Source: Fidelibacterota bacterium
Lineage (GTDB): Bacteria; Fidelibacterota; UBA2242; JAFGTP01
Length of the DNA: 64,000 nucleotides
Assembly (NCBI GenBank): GCA_016934035.1
Contig: JAFGTP010000061.1
Span: forward strand, 1 to 64,000
Reading direction: 5' to 3'
In this document: piece by piece, positions 18,036 to 25,732 of the stretch
Position numbering within the stretch: the stretch's first letter is position 1
Layout: the number at the start of each line of letters is the position of its first letter
Translations under genes and position numbers: made by a program
The notes under the pieces: model-generated
The model's database searches: none
What the model was told of the DNA's origin: nothing
Seen by the model: only the letters and a program-made list of their open reading frames with translations

Positions 18036-19304
18036 ATGCCAACAAAAAAAGTCAATGCACAGCTGATCAAAAAACTCAATGAAGTCAGAATCCTCAATCT
18101 GGTTCGATATGAAGGACCTATCTCCAGAATAGAACTGGCCAAAAAAACCGGAATTTCAAAAGTGGCTGTATCGGAAATTATCCGCCGTCTGGATGATGCC
18201 GGCTATATTTTGGAAATCGGTAAGGGTACTTCAACCAAGCGGGGAGGCAAGCGTCCGACAATGATCAAAATCAATCCGGAAAACGGCTACGTCTTCGGTA
18301 TTGAAATCCATCTGAAAAAAGCCACCATCGCTTTAGCAGACCTGGAGTCCAAAATAATTTGCCGGGACGTTGTCGCCTATTCCAAAGACACTTCAGCCGA
18401 AAAAGGAATGGCGCTCATTTTTGATGCCATGGATCGCCTATTGGAAAAATGTACCATCGAATCATCCCAACTGGTTAGCATCGGTATCGGACTTCCGGGA
18501 TTGAGTGATTACACTGATGAGCAGGCTTTTTTTTCGGATACATTAAAAGGTTTCGGTCATAAACTGCTGGGTGAAAAATTTGCCCGAAAATACCAAGTGT
18601 CTGTCACTATTGAAAATGATGTCAATGCTATGACTGTCGGAGAACAACTACTGGGGGCCGGGCGGAACGAACGCAATTTTGTCTACATCTGGATTGGTGA
18701 AGGTCTTGGTGCCGGAATTGTCGTCGATGACCACCTGATTCGGGGCCATTATGGAAGCGCCGGAGAATTGGGATATCTGGAACTTGGGTACATGCTGGCG
18801 GACCGGTCTCGATTGCCCAACCTCTATACCTCCAATCAGGAATTTTTCGGCAATGTAATGTCTGAAGAGCATCTGACAGAAACCCTGCAACTGAAGCTAC
18901 AATGGAAAACCGGCGAAGATAAAGAAAAAATCAGCAATATGAGCCTGGCAGAAATCATTGATGAATATTCCACCAAATATCCAATCGTTCATGAAGTGCT
19001 GGATGAATATGCGCACCTGCTTTCAATCATTTGCACAGTACTGCTGAAAACCATTGACCCCAACCTTATTATCATTGGCGGTTCTATTATTGAAAATTCT
19101 GAATATCTGCTGGTAAAGACCAGACAACTGGTAAAACAGAGAATGATCAATATTCCCTTCCGCCCAACGGATATAATTCAGGGTGAACTAAAAGAAGATG
19201 CCTGTATCAAAGGGGCAATTTCGCTGGCCTTGCAAACGATTTTTGAACCGGTGCTCCGCCAATCAAAAGGATCCAAGAAAATCTATTCACCTGAAGAGGA
19301 GTAA
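18036..19304 (+). CDS. ROK-family transcriptional regulator (NagC/XylR-like) lacking the zinc motif
   Basis: 422 residues. Residues ~10-75 form a winged helix-turn-helix ('ISRIELAKKTGISKVAVSE', 'IIRRLDDAGYI'), followed by the ROK sugar-kinase-like fold ('YVFGIEIHLKKATIAL', 'IENDVNAMTVGEQLLG', 'GEGLGAGIVVDDHLIRG', 'GSAGELGYL'). Classic ROK proteins continue with a zinc site CxCGxxGC and a GExGH histidine; here the cysteines are absent and the histidine is tyrosine. It is therefore likely a regulator sensing an amino sugar or its phosphate by a metal-free pocket, as NagC senses GlcNAc-6-P. It sits just after namZ on the same strand with its own 115-nt AT-rich leader. Control of MurNAc/GlcNAc genes in this window is a reasonable inference, not shown. 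Confidence 0.85.
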   Translation: MPTKKVNAQLIKKLNEVRILNLVRYEGPISRIELAKKTGISKVAVSEIIRRLDDAGYILEIGKGTSTKRGGKRPTMIKINPENGYVFGIEIHLKKATIALADLESKIICRDVVAYSKDTSAEKGMALIFDAMDRLLEKCTIESSQLVSIGIGLPGLSDYTDEQAFFSDTLKGFGHKLLGEKFARKYQVSVTIENDVNAMTVGEQLLGAGRNERNFVYIWIGEGLGAGIVVDDHLIRGHYGSAGELGYLELGYMLADRSRLPNLYTSNQEFFGNVMSEEHLTETLQLKLQWKTGEDKEKISNMSLAEIIDEYSTKYPIVHEVLDEYAHLLSIICTVLLKTIDPNLIIIGGSIIENSEYLLVKTRQLVKQRMINIPFRPTDIIQGELKEDACIKGAISLALQTIFEPVLRQSKGSKKIYSPEEE

Positions 19305-19507
19305 CCTCCCTTTCCATGGAGGTCATGCCTGATGGATATTTCTATTGGCATGAAGGCTAAACAAAGGACGCAGAATTGGATAACTTTGCTTCCATTTTTT
19401 TTCATAACATGACAAGTTTTGACATTTCTTTACCGGCACTAAACACTTGTGATATCTTCTTTCTTTAATATTTCAATGTAATTTGAAAAATTAAACAGGA
19501 GAATATC

Positions 19508-19942
19508 ATGAAGTGCTTAAAAATTTTCATAACCTTATCTTTAGTCTTCACATTGCTGTCTGCAAAAAATAGTACAGTCGACCGAACTGATTGTCCCAAA
19601 CCAACAATTGCCGAAATCGAAAGAATCAACCATCTTTATGCTGACTGTCTCAGGGATTTTGAAAATAATCCTTGTGAGAATATTTTGATGAATATCGTGC
19701 GGCAAAAGGTCCTTGTGCCCGAATCGAATTATGATTGCTTAAAAAAGCCGTTAAAAACCATCATGCTTAAATCAAAGGACCAACTGCTGAAGGATTATGC
19801 CATGGTAACCTACATTGTCATTTTGACTGAAACACCACTGCATATCGGTAAAGACCAACTGTATGTAAAAGATCCCGGGGAATTTTTTGGTTTTGTTAAT
19901 ACACAACTTCCTAAAAACCTGACAATCAATGATATTAAATAA
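19508..19942 (+). CDS. Small secreted cysteine-containing protein, unknown
   Basis: 144 residues, not recognised. A signal peptide ('LKIFITLSLVFTLLSA') is followed by a mature domain with four cysteines ('DRTDCPKP', 'YADCLRDF', 'NNPCENI', 'NYDCLKK') that could form two disulfides in the periplasm, then a charged C-terminus. AGGAG lies 8-9 nt before the ATG. The 203-nt leader contains short hairpins (ACCTCC...GGAGGT right after the previous stop, and TCATGCC...GGCATGA) and a possible TTGACA/TAAACA pair at 19419-19445. The gene ends 1 nt before a strong intrinsic terminator, so it is a single-gene unit or the end of the ROK transcript. No function is proposed. Confidence 0.65.
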   Translation: MKCLKIFITLSLVFTLLSAKNSTVDRTDCPKPTIAEIERINHLYADCLRDFENNPCENILMNIVRQKVLVPESNYDCLKKPLKTIMLKSKDQLLKDYAMVTYIVILTETPLHIGKDQLYVKDPGEFFGFVNTQLPKNLTINDIK

Positions 19943-19975
19943 AAAAGCAGGCTTCCGGCAAGCCTGCTTTTTTTT
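19943..19975. terminator. Bidirectional intrinsic terminator
   Basis: A perfect 12-bp stem (AAAAGCAGGCTT / AAGCCTGCTTTT) with a 5-nt loop CCGGC, followed by a T-run, and A-rich on the left arm so it can end transcripts from both sides. It lies between two convergent genes, the small secreted protein and the amidase. Confidence 0.93.
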
Positions 19976-19988
19976 GTAGGAGAAAAAA

Positions 19989-22265
19989 TTATTTCAGAAG
20001 GAGCATTTTTTGGGTAATGGATTGATGATTGAACGTAACCTGGTAAAAATAGGTCCCGGCTGAAACCCGCATGCCATTGTTGTCGTCAGCATTCCAACGG
20101 ATTGTCTGAAGTCCGGCGGTCAGGGTTTCAGGAATATAATTTTTTACTAATTCGCCCCTGATGTTAAAAATTTTCAGGTTCACCGAACCTGCATGGGGAA
20201 TTGAAAATTTGATAGTGGTTGTAGGATTAAAAGGGTTTGGATAATTTGCAAAAACCTGAAATTTCTCGGACACAATTTCATTACTTTTTTTGTCAACGGC
20301 CACAAAAACCCCGTTGAAAAATTCAAAAACACGGTCCATGATTTCCTGTCTCGCAGAGGTCGGATAGATGGTTTCAAAGGGTACCGTCAGGTAGACCAGT
20401 CTGCCTGTTTCTGTTCCCTCTGGGAAAAGGCCTTCAAAACTGATACCGGCAAAGCCACGGGTCACAGGAACATCCTTATATTTCAGGCAGCCGATGGCCC
20501 CTTCTGTTGGTATGATAACATCAGGCCAGTCTACATTGAAAGTGCCATGGGTGCCATCATCAAAAGTGATATCGCTCAGATCCCGAAAGATTTTTCCGGA
20601 TAGGCCTTCAACAGAATAGTACAACCCCTGGCTGTTAAAAGGCGCATCCTCGATATATCGGGCTTTCAGGAAATTATGATAAAAATCCTTGTCAGCCTGA
20701 GTGGCATGACCGGACTTACCTTCCAGGTCCCAGCCAATTTCTGAACCGGAAACAAAAAACTGTCCGCCTCTGCGAAGAAAAACTTTCACACTATCCTGCT
20801 CAGTGGGATTAAACGTATCGTCACCGGAACTTTCATCACCCAAAATCCAGATGACGGTTTTAAACTCCTGCAAGGACAAATCGCCATCGTAAATTACTTC
20901 GTTGAGGCAATAGGAATGACCGATATCAATTTTTTTCAAATGGTAGTTATATTTTCGGATGTAGTTATGACTTTCGTTGGTTGAGCGGTCAAAACCATTG
21001 ACAATTAAAACTTTATTTTCGTTGTCGGAGGGAATGGCGGCGTAGGTGTTGGGATCGGACAATGACTCGCCAATAGAATTCCAGGCTTTTACAACAAAAT
21101 AAACCATAGACCCTTCGCTTAGCCCGGTTACGACAGTGTTGGTCGTATCCGTTTCAACATAATCCGACAAAGAGGAAGGATTTGTCCCATAATAAATGCG
21201 ATAGCCTTCAGCGGGACCGGCGGGACGAAATTTTACCCGTACTGAGGCAGCATCTTCAACCAAAAGCTGAATATGGGTTGGGATTTCCGGCTCGCCCACA
21301 TAGGTGCTGTCGGAATAGAGGTTGATATCGGTAAAAGTGGTTTGATTGGCTGTCACCATGACAGTGGTGGAATCGGCAGTGTAAAAGGGTGCGTCATAGA
21401 TCACTTTGTATTCTCCGGGCTCCAGACTGTCAAACATGAAAAACCCGTTGTTCATGTTATCACCATGGTAGACTTTGTCTCCGGGTTTTAAGGTGATGGT
21501 AATTCCATTGACCGGTAACCTTTTGTCGGAACCGGTGAGATAATTGTATTTTACGCTGCGTTCAGCGTCTTTGACCAGTCCGGCAATGATGCCGTGAGAA
21601 AATTCACCGGCATCGAAAAATTCCATGAAACTTCTGGCGATAGCCCAGGCCTCGTGTCTTCTGTAATCAAGGTTTTGCAGACGCCAGGATTCCGGAATGT
21701 AATCATGGAATGAACCTTCGGATAATTGCCCGGGCATACTCAGGTTTCGAAAAACCCCGAGATAGGGCTGACCGGTACCATAAAAATCAAAATCACCGCG
21801 AATATGGATACTGCTAGTCCGGTTTGTGTTTTTGATGAGGGGACCCATAATCTCAGACATCTCCTTGGCTTCTGGGTAAGTCGGATCATCGTCAAAACCC
21901 TGAAACAGCATTAAGGAATAATTCAGGTTTCCGTTGAATCCGTTGCTGTGTATAGAGTGCATATGATCGACATTGTTATTATTGGCAATTGCAACGATCT
22001 GAGAGAGTGGCAAATCATCCTGGGTGCGGTTTTGAGTGCGGGTCATGATGATCTCAGCGCCATGAGCTTCCAGAATATCCCGCAGTTTTAATCCTTTGGT
22101 CAGGTTCCCTTCAGATTCCCAGAAGCCGGTAGCGGCTATATAACGATCATCAGAATCATGGCCGCCATGGCCGGGGTTAATACAAAATTTATAACCTGTC
22201 AGGTCCTGGCCCATCAGGACGGTAACTGAAAATATAAGAATGTATAGATATTTGAATTTATTCAT
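19989..22265 (-). CDS. Secreted N-acetylmuramoyl-L-alanine amidase (Amidase_3) with Fn3, GATase-like module and T9SS sorting domain
   Basis: 758 residues with a signal peptide ('YLYILIFSVTVLMG'). Residues ~22-220 are an Amidase_3 zinc enzyme, which cuts the bond between MurNAc and L-Ala: His33 in 'NPGHGGHDS', Glu52 in 'ESEGNLTKG', the histidine in 'SIHSNGF' and the glutamate in 'SEGSFHDYIP'. Next come a carboxypeptidase-regulatory-like beta-sandwich, a fibronectin III domain ('YRIYYGTNPSSL'), a ~240-residue module beginning 'VLIVNGFDRSTN' with 'WILGDESSG' and 'FVSGSEIGWDLEG', and the C-terminal sorting domain ('FANYPNPFNPTTTIKF'). The module is shared with two other wall enzymes in the window. 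The gene is last in a minus-strand operon, 7 nt after the propeller gene. Confidence 0.9.
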   Translation of the reverse strand: MNKFKYLYILIFSVTVLMGQDLTGYKFCINPGHGGHDSDDRYIAATGFWESEGNLTKGLKLRDILEAHGAEIIMTRTQNRTQDDLPLSQIVAIANNNNVDHMHSIHSNGFNGNLNYSLMLFQGFDDDPTYPEAKEMSEIMGPLIKNTNRTSSIHIRGDFDFYGTGQPYLGVFRNLSMPGQLSEGSFHDYIPESWRLQNLDYRRHEAWAIARSFMEFFDAGEFSHGIIAGLVKDAERSVKYNYLTGSDKRLPVNGITITLKPGDKVYHGDNMNNGFFMFDSLEPGEYKVIYDAPFYTADSTTVMVTANQTTFTDINLYSDSTYVGEPEIPTHIQLLVEDAASVRVKFRPAGPAEGYRIYYGTNPSSLSDYVETDTTNTVVTGLSEGSMVYFVVKAWNSIGESLSDPNTYAAIPSDNENKVLIVNGFDRSTNESHNYIRKYNYHLKKIDIGHSYCLNEVIYDGDLSLQEFKTVIWILGDESSGDDTFNPTEQDSVKVFLRRGGQFFVSGSEIGWDLEGKSGHATQADKDFYHNFLKARYIEDAPFNSQGLYYSVEGLSGKIFRDLSDITFDDGTHGTFNVDWPDVIIPTEGAIGCLKYKDVPVTRGFAGISFEGLFPEGTETGRLVYLTVPFETIYPTSARQEIMDRVFEFFNGVFVAVDKKSNEIVSEKFQVFANYPNPFNPTTTIKFSIPHAGSVNLKIFNIRGELVKNYIPETLTAGLQTIRWNADDNNGMRVSAGTYFYQVTFNHQSITQKMLLLK

Positions 22266-22272
22266 GGTTCAA

Positions 22273-23214
22273 TCACTCCTGAATTTCTACTCTTAAAAGT
22301 TCAATATTTCCCGATAAAGTGTGGTAAACGACAGCGTCACCTTTGGGAGACCAGGAGGGATACATTTCTATTTTGTCGTTGCTGTTGGTAAGTGCGAAAC
22401 TTTTTTGTGATTTCAGATGAGTGACTTTGATTTCGGATGAAAGAATGATATGGCCGTCATCATGGTCCTCCATGTAAAGGACCCATTGGCCGTCTCGGGA
22501 CCATCTCGGGTAATTGGCGTGGTCCAGTTTCATTTCAATTTTTCCGGTCAAATCAGAGATAAAGGTGCCTTTGCCGGCGCAGGTAAAGAGGATTTTATCC
22601 TGGTTTGGAGAAATGGAACCCCAGATATAATGGCCTTCTCCGACAGGAGATAATTCCGTTTTATGCCCTTCCTTTTCGAGGTAAAGTTTGGAATTCTCAC
22701 AAAAGGCATTGATTTCCTGCTCAGCAGACTTAGCCAGTGAACAGACTGGTTTATTGTCCTGGTAACTGATTTTTACCTGTTCACCGTTTTGTTTGTAGAC
22801 AAAGGCATTCCGGCCGGCTGCTTTGGGTGTGGAGATACCCCGTTCGTCGACAATGAGATCGATGGCTGAAACCCCGGTGATTTTCTGGGCAGCGATGGAG
22901 AAATACCGGCGCTTATTGATCAACTTTTCATGGCGAAAGATTACTTCACGGCCATCTTCGGAAAAAACCGGTTCGTATCCGGCGCCCCGGGCATCATTCA
23001 ACTGCGTCATGGTATTACTCTTTAAATCCAGCAGCCATAAGCCTCTGTAGCCGGCTGTGGTAAACAGTACTTTTTGTCCATCCGGTGAAAATTTAGGGAA
23101 TGCAAATTCGGTGTTGCCGGTTTTTTCCAATAATACCAGAGTGTTAACTACTTTGATACTTTGACTGAGCGCCAGAGTCATCATCAATAAAGTCATTATA
23201 ATTAATTTTTTCAT
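22273..23214 (-). CDS. Exported beta-propeller (TolB/WD40-like, PD40) protein
   Basis: 313 residues with a signal peptide ('IIMTLLMMTLALSQS'). At least four repeats carry the PD40/TolB-type signature: 'FAFPKFSPDGQKVLF', 'YEPVFSEDGREVIF', 'YPRWSRDGQWVLY' and 'MYPSWSPKGDAVVYH'. A six-bladed propeller fits the length. Proteins of this type bind partners or ligands in the periplasm rather than catalyse. It sits between two secreted amidase genes with short gaps (7 and 20 nt), so it is coexpressed with them and may scaffold or control them; that is inference. No sorting domain or lipobox is present, so it should stay periplasmic. Confidence 0.75.
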   Translation of the reverse strand: MKKLIIMTLLMMTLALSQSIKVVNTLVLLEKTGNTEFAFPKFSPDGQKVLFTTAGYRGLWLLDLKSNTMTQLNDARGAGYEPVFSEDGREVIFRHEKLINKRRYFSIAAQKITGVSAIDLIVDERGISTPKAAGRNAFVYKQNGEQVKISYQDNKPVCSLAKSAEQEINAFCENSKLYLEKEGHKTELSPVGEGHYIWGSISPNQDKILFTCAGKGTFISDLTGKIEMKLDHANYPRWSRDGQWVLYMEDHDDGHIILSSEIKVTHLKSQKSFALTNSNDKIEMYPSWSPKGDAVVYHTLSGNIELLRVEIQE

Positions 23215-23234
23215 GATTTTTGTCCTCTATTTTT

Positions 23235-25709
23235 TTATTTCATTAAGATACATTTTTCAGTTTTGGAATAAAGCAGTCTGCCATTACTGACAACCTTGAT
23301 GGAATATAAATAAACACCGGAACTGTGGCCCTCTGCGTTCCATTGAGCTGTATAATTTCCGGGTTGCATAATCTCATTAATAATCCTCTCAACTTCTTTG
23401 CCGGCGATATCAAAAACCGTCAATTCCACTTTTGCCAGAACGGGTAACTGGAAAGCGATTCGAGTACCGGGATTGAAAGGGTTCGGATAATTGTGTGACA
23501 GATAAAATTCAGTCGGCTTTTCGGTAAAATCACCATCAACAGCGACACTTTCATAGGTCACCAGTCGGAAATCGTCCATTAGTATTTTACCTTCCGGAAC
23601 TGAAAAGGGGGAGATGGGATTGCAGGTCATCTGAAAGGAATCTACCTTCAAATTTCCTGTCAGGGAACCATCACCAATCCATGATCCGGTTTCATTGGTT
23701 GACATGTCCCAGCTGATCAGTCGCCAGCCAACAAAATCGATATCGAACCAGGGACTGACTTCTGTACTGGCATCATCGTCGACACAGAAACGAAATTTGC
23801 TCATACTGCCGTCGCCGAAAAGATAGACTTCCAGGGTCCTTTCTTTGTTAAAGGATTTCAGTCCGCTGGGACAATATTCACGCAGAAGCCAACTGGTTTT
23901 GGCCAGGTCCCAGGCATAAAATATTTCCATGGATTTGGTGCTGAGGGTCAGGGGATTAGTGGTATCGGCATTGGCTTTCATGCCTGTTTTATCCGGTATG
24001 ATGCCGGCTGTACTGCCGCTTTGTCCGGGCTGCCACCAGTTGGATAAGCCGGCGTCAAATTTATCCAGGATTGAGTATTTCTTCGTGGTGTTGCCGGTGT
24101 GAAATGTAATCACTAGGTCTTCAGCCAGTGAATTTTCCGACAGATCGGTCAGGTTATTTTTTACCACCAATTGATAATTACGGTTATGTTCCAGTTCTGC
24201 TGCAGGAATAATTGTTATTCCGGTTTTGTCGTGAGTATGATTTGGTGTAATAATCGAGGGAACTATATCACAGGATTCAATATTTTGCAAAAGGATATTT
24301 TCAGCAGTAATGCCCGAATCGGACAATAATTCATTGAAAGTTACATTGATTATCGGGTGGGTTTCTACCTCAAAACTGCCATCAGCCGGATAATTTGAAA
24401 GCAGAAAAGGGGGTTCGAGATCATAGCCGTGAGTTTGAAAAACAAAAATAAATTCATCGCCGCCGGTCCCGTCATGGTTACCATCCAGAGGGTGGCTGTA
24501 TGGCGTTTCAAAGTCCGACAGGGCCAGAAGGTATTCGCTTTCATATTCCAGCGAATCGGGAATGATTTTTATGAGGGTATTATCCTTTTCCCAGGATAGT
24601 GAAAAATTCACTGCGGGCGTGAACTGAATTTTACTCCTGGCATCGGTGGTGTCCAAAGCCCGGCTGAATTCTATGGATATTTTACCCTTCACCGGCATCT
24701 GTCCGTCGCCCGGTTCCACGGATTTTATAAAAGGCGGTATCGAGGACACGAGGAAAAAATCCTGAAAACTGAAATTTTCCTGGCCGATGATGATATTGAC
24801 CGTATCGGAGCAATAATTTTCAGCAGTTGCAATTAATGTGTATTCACCTGGAAGCAGGGAATCAAAGGTGTAAAATCCGTTGTTCATATTATCGGTTGTA
24901 TACGCCCGGGTCTCTGTTGGGGATTTTAATAATAAATCAGCAATATTCAGGGTTTTGAATTTGTCACTGGTTCCGGGTATAGCATAGCCGGCAAACAATT
25001 CGTCGGTAGAGCGAAGGACTCCGGATAGCATCTGCTGTTCGGGTTCTCCGGCTTCAAAATATTGCAGAATGGCTCGTGCAATTCCCCAACTTTCCTGTTT
25101 ACGGTAATCAATGGATTGTAAGCGCCAGCATTCAGGAATATAATCATGGAAGGACCCTTCACTGATATTGGCAGCCATAGTGGCCGGATAAAGTACGCCA
25201 TAACCATAGGTGAAGGTTGGATTTAAAGTCAAATCTCCGATAGAAACGGCATGGTTGGTGCGGTCGGCCTGCATGACTTCGACACAGAGGATTTCCGACA
25301 TGACTTTGGATTCGGGAATTCGGGGTGATTCGGTTTTGCCGTTAAAAATGGACATGGAATAATTTTGAGCGGCATCAAAGGCATTGCTGTGTATGGAGAT
25401 AAAATAATCGACACTGTTGGAATTGGCTAATTCCACACGCTCAGAGAGGGACGGATCATCTGTGGTACCATTGTTTCCGGTACGGGTTATGACCACTTGT
25501 GCGTTGTAACTTTCCAGTATTTGTTTGAGAAACAATCCTTTGGTCAGGTTGCTTTCAGATTCCCAAAACCCTGTCTCTGTCATAGGTCTGTCGTCGGATT
25601 CATAGCCGCCGTGTCCGGGATCGAGACAGATTTTGATGCCCGATAAATCCAGGGCCGGAACCAAAGTCCAAATAGATAAGGAAACGAAAATAAATTTCAA
25701 ATAGTGCAT
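23235..25709 (-). CDS. Secreted N-acetylmuramoyl-L-alanine amidase with Ig-like, CBM-like and T9SS sorting domains
   Basis: 824 residues with a signal peptide. The N-terminal Amidase_3 domain (residues ~20-220) is a paralogue of the one at 19989-22265, with 'LDPGHGGYESDD', 'WESESNLTKGLF', 'SIHSNAFD' and 'SEGSFHDYIPE' supplying the zinc and catalytic residues. It is followed by a carboxypeptidase-regulatory-like sandwich ('DSLLPGEYTLIAT'), two Big_5-like Ig domains ('GKISIEFSRALD', 'HPIINVTFNELL'), a jelly-roll carbohydrate-binding-like segment ('WWQPGQSGSTAG') also found in the GHL10 protein, and the sorting domain ('LSHNYPNPFNPGTRIAF'). So two amidases share a catalytic head but carry different binding modules, as expected for enzymes acting on different forms of wall material. 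Confidence 0.9.
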   Translation of the reverse strand: MHYLKFIFVSLSIWTLVPALDLSGIKICLDPGHGGYESDDRPMTETGFWESESNLTKGLFLKQILESYNAQVVITRTGNNGTTDDPSLSERVELANSNSVDYFISIHSNAFDAAQNYSMSIFNGKTESPRIPESKVMSEILCVEVMQADRTNHAVSIGDLTLNPTFTYGYGVLYPATMAANISEGSFHDYIPECWRLQSIDYRKQESWGIARAILQYFEAGEPEQQMLSGVLRSTDELFAGYAIPGTSDKFKTLNIADLLLKSPTETRAYTTDNMNNGFYTFDSLLPGEYTLIATAENYCSDTVNIIIGQENFSFQDFFLVSSIPPFIKSVEPGDGQMPVKGKISIEFSRALDTTDARSKIQFTPAVNFSLSWEKDNTLIKIIPDSLEYESEYLLALSDFETPYSHPLDGNHDGTGGDEFIFVFQTHGYDLEPPFLLSNYPADGSFEVETHPIINVTFNELLSDSGITAENILLQNIESCDIVPSIITPNHTHDKTGITIIPAAELEHNRNYQLVVKNNLTDLSENSLAEDLVITFHTGNTTKKYSILDKFDAGLSNWWQPGQSGSTAGIIPDKTGMKANADTTNPLTLSTKSMEIFYAWDLAKTSWLLREYCPSGLKSFNKERTLEVYLFGDGSMSKFRFCVDDDASTEVSPWFDIDFVGWRLISWDMSTNETGSWIGDGSLTGNLKVDSFQMTCNPISPFSVPEGKILMDDFRLVTYESVAVDGDFTEKPTEFYLSHNYPNPFNPGTRIAFQLPVLAKVELTVFDIAGKEVERIINEIMQPGNYTAQWNAEGHSSGVYLYSIKVVSNGRLLYSKTEKCILMK

Positions 25710-25732
25710 GATTGATAGGTCTCCCGGTTATT

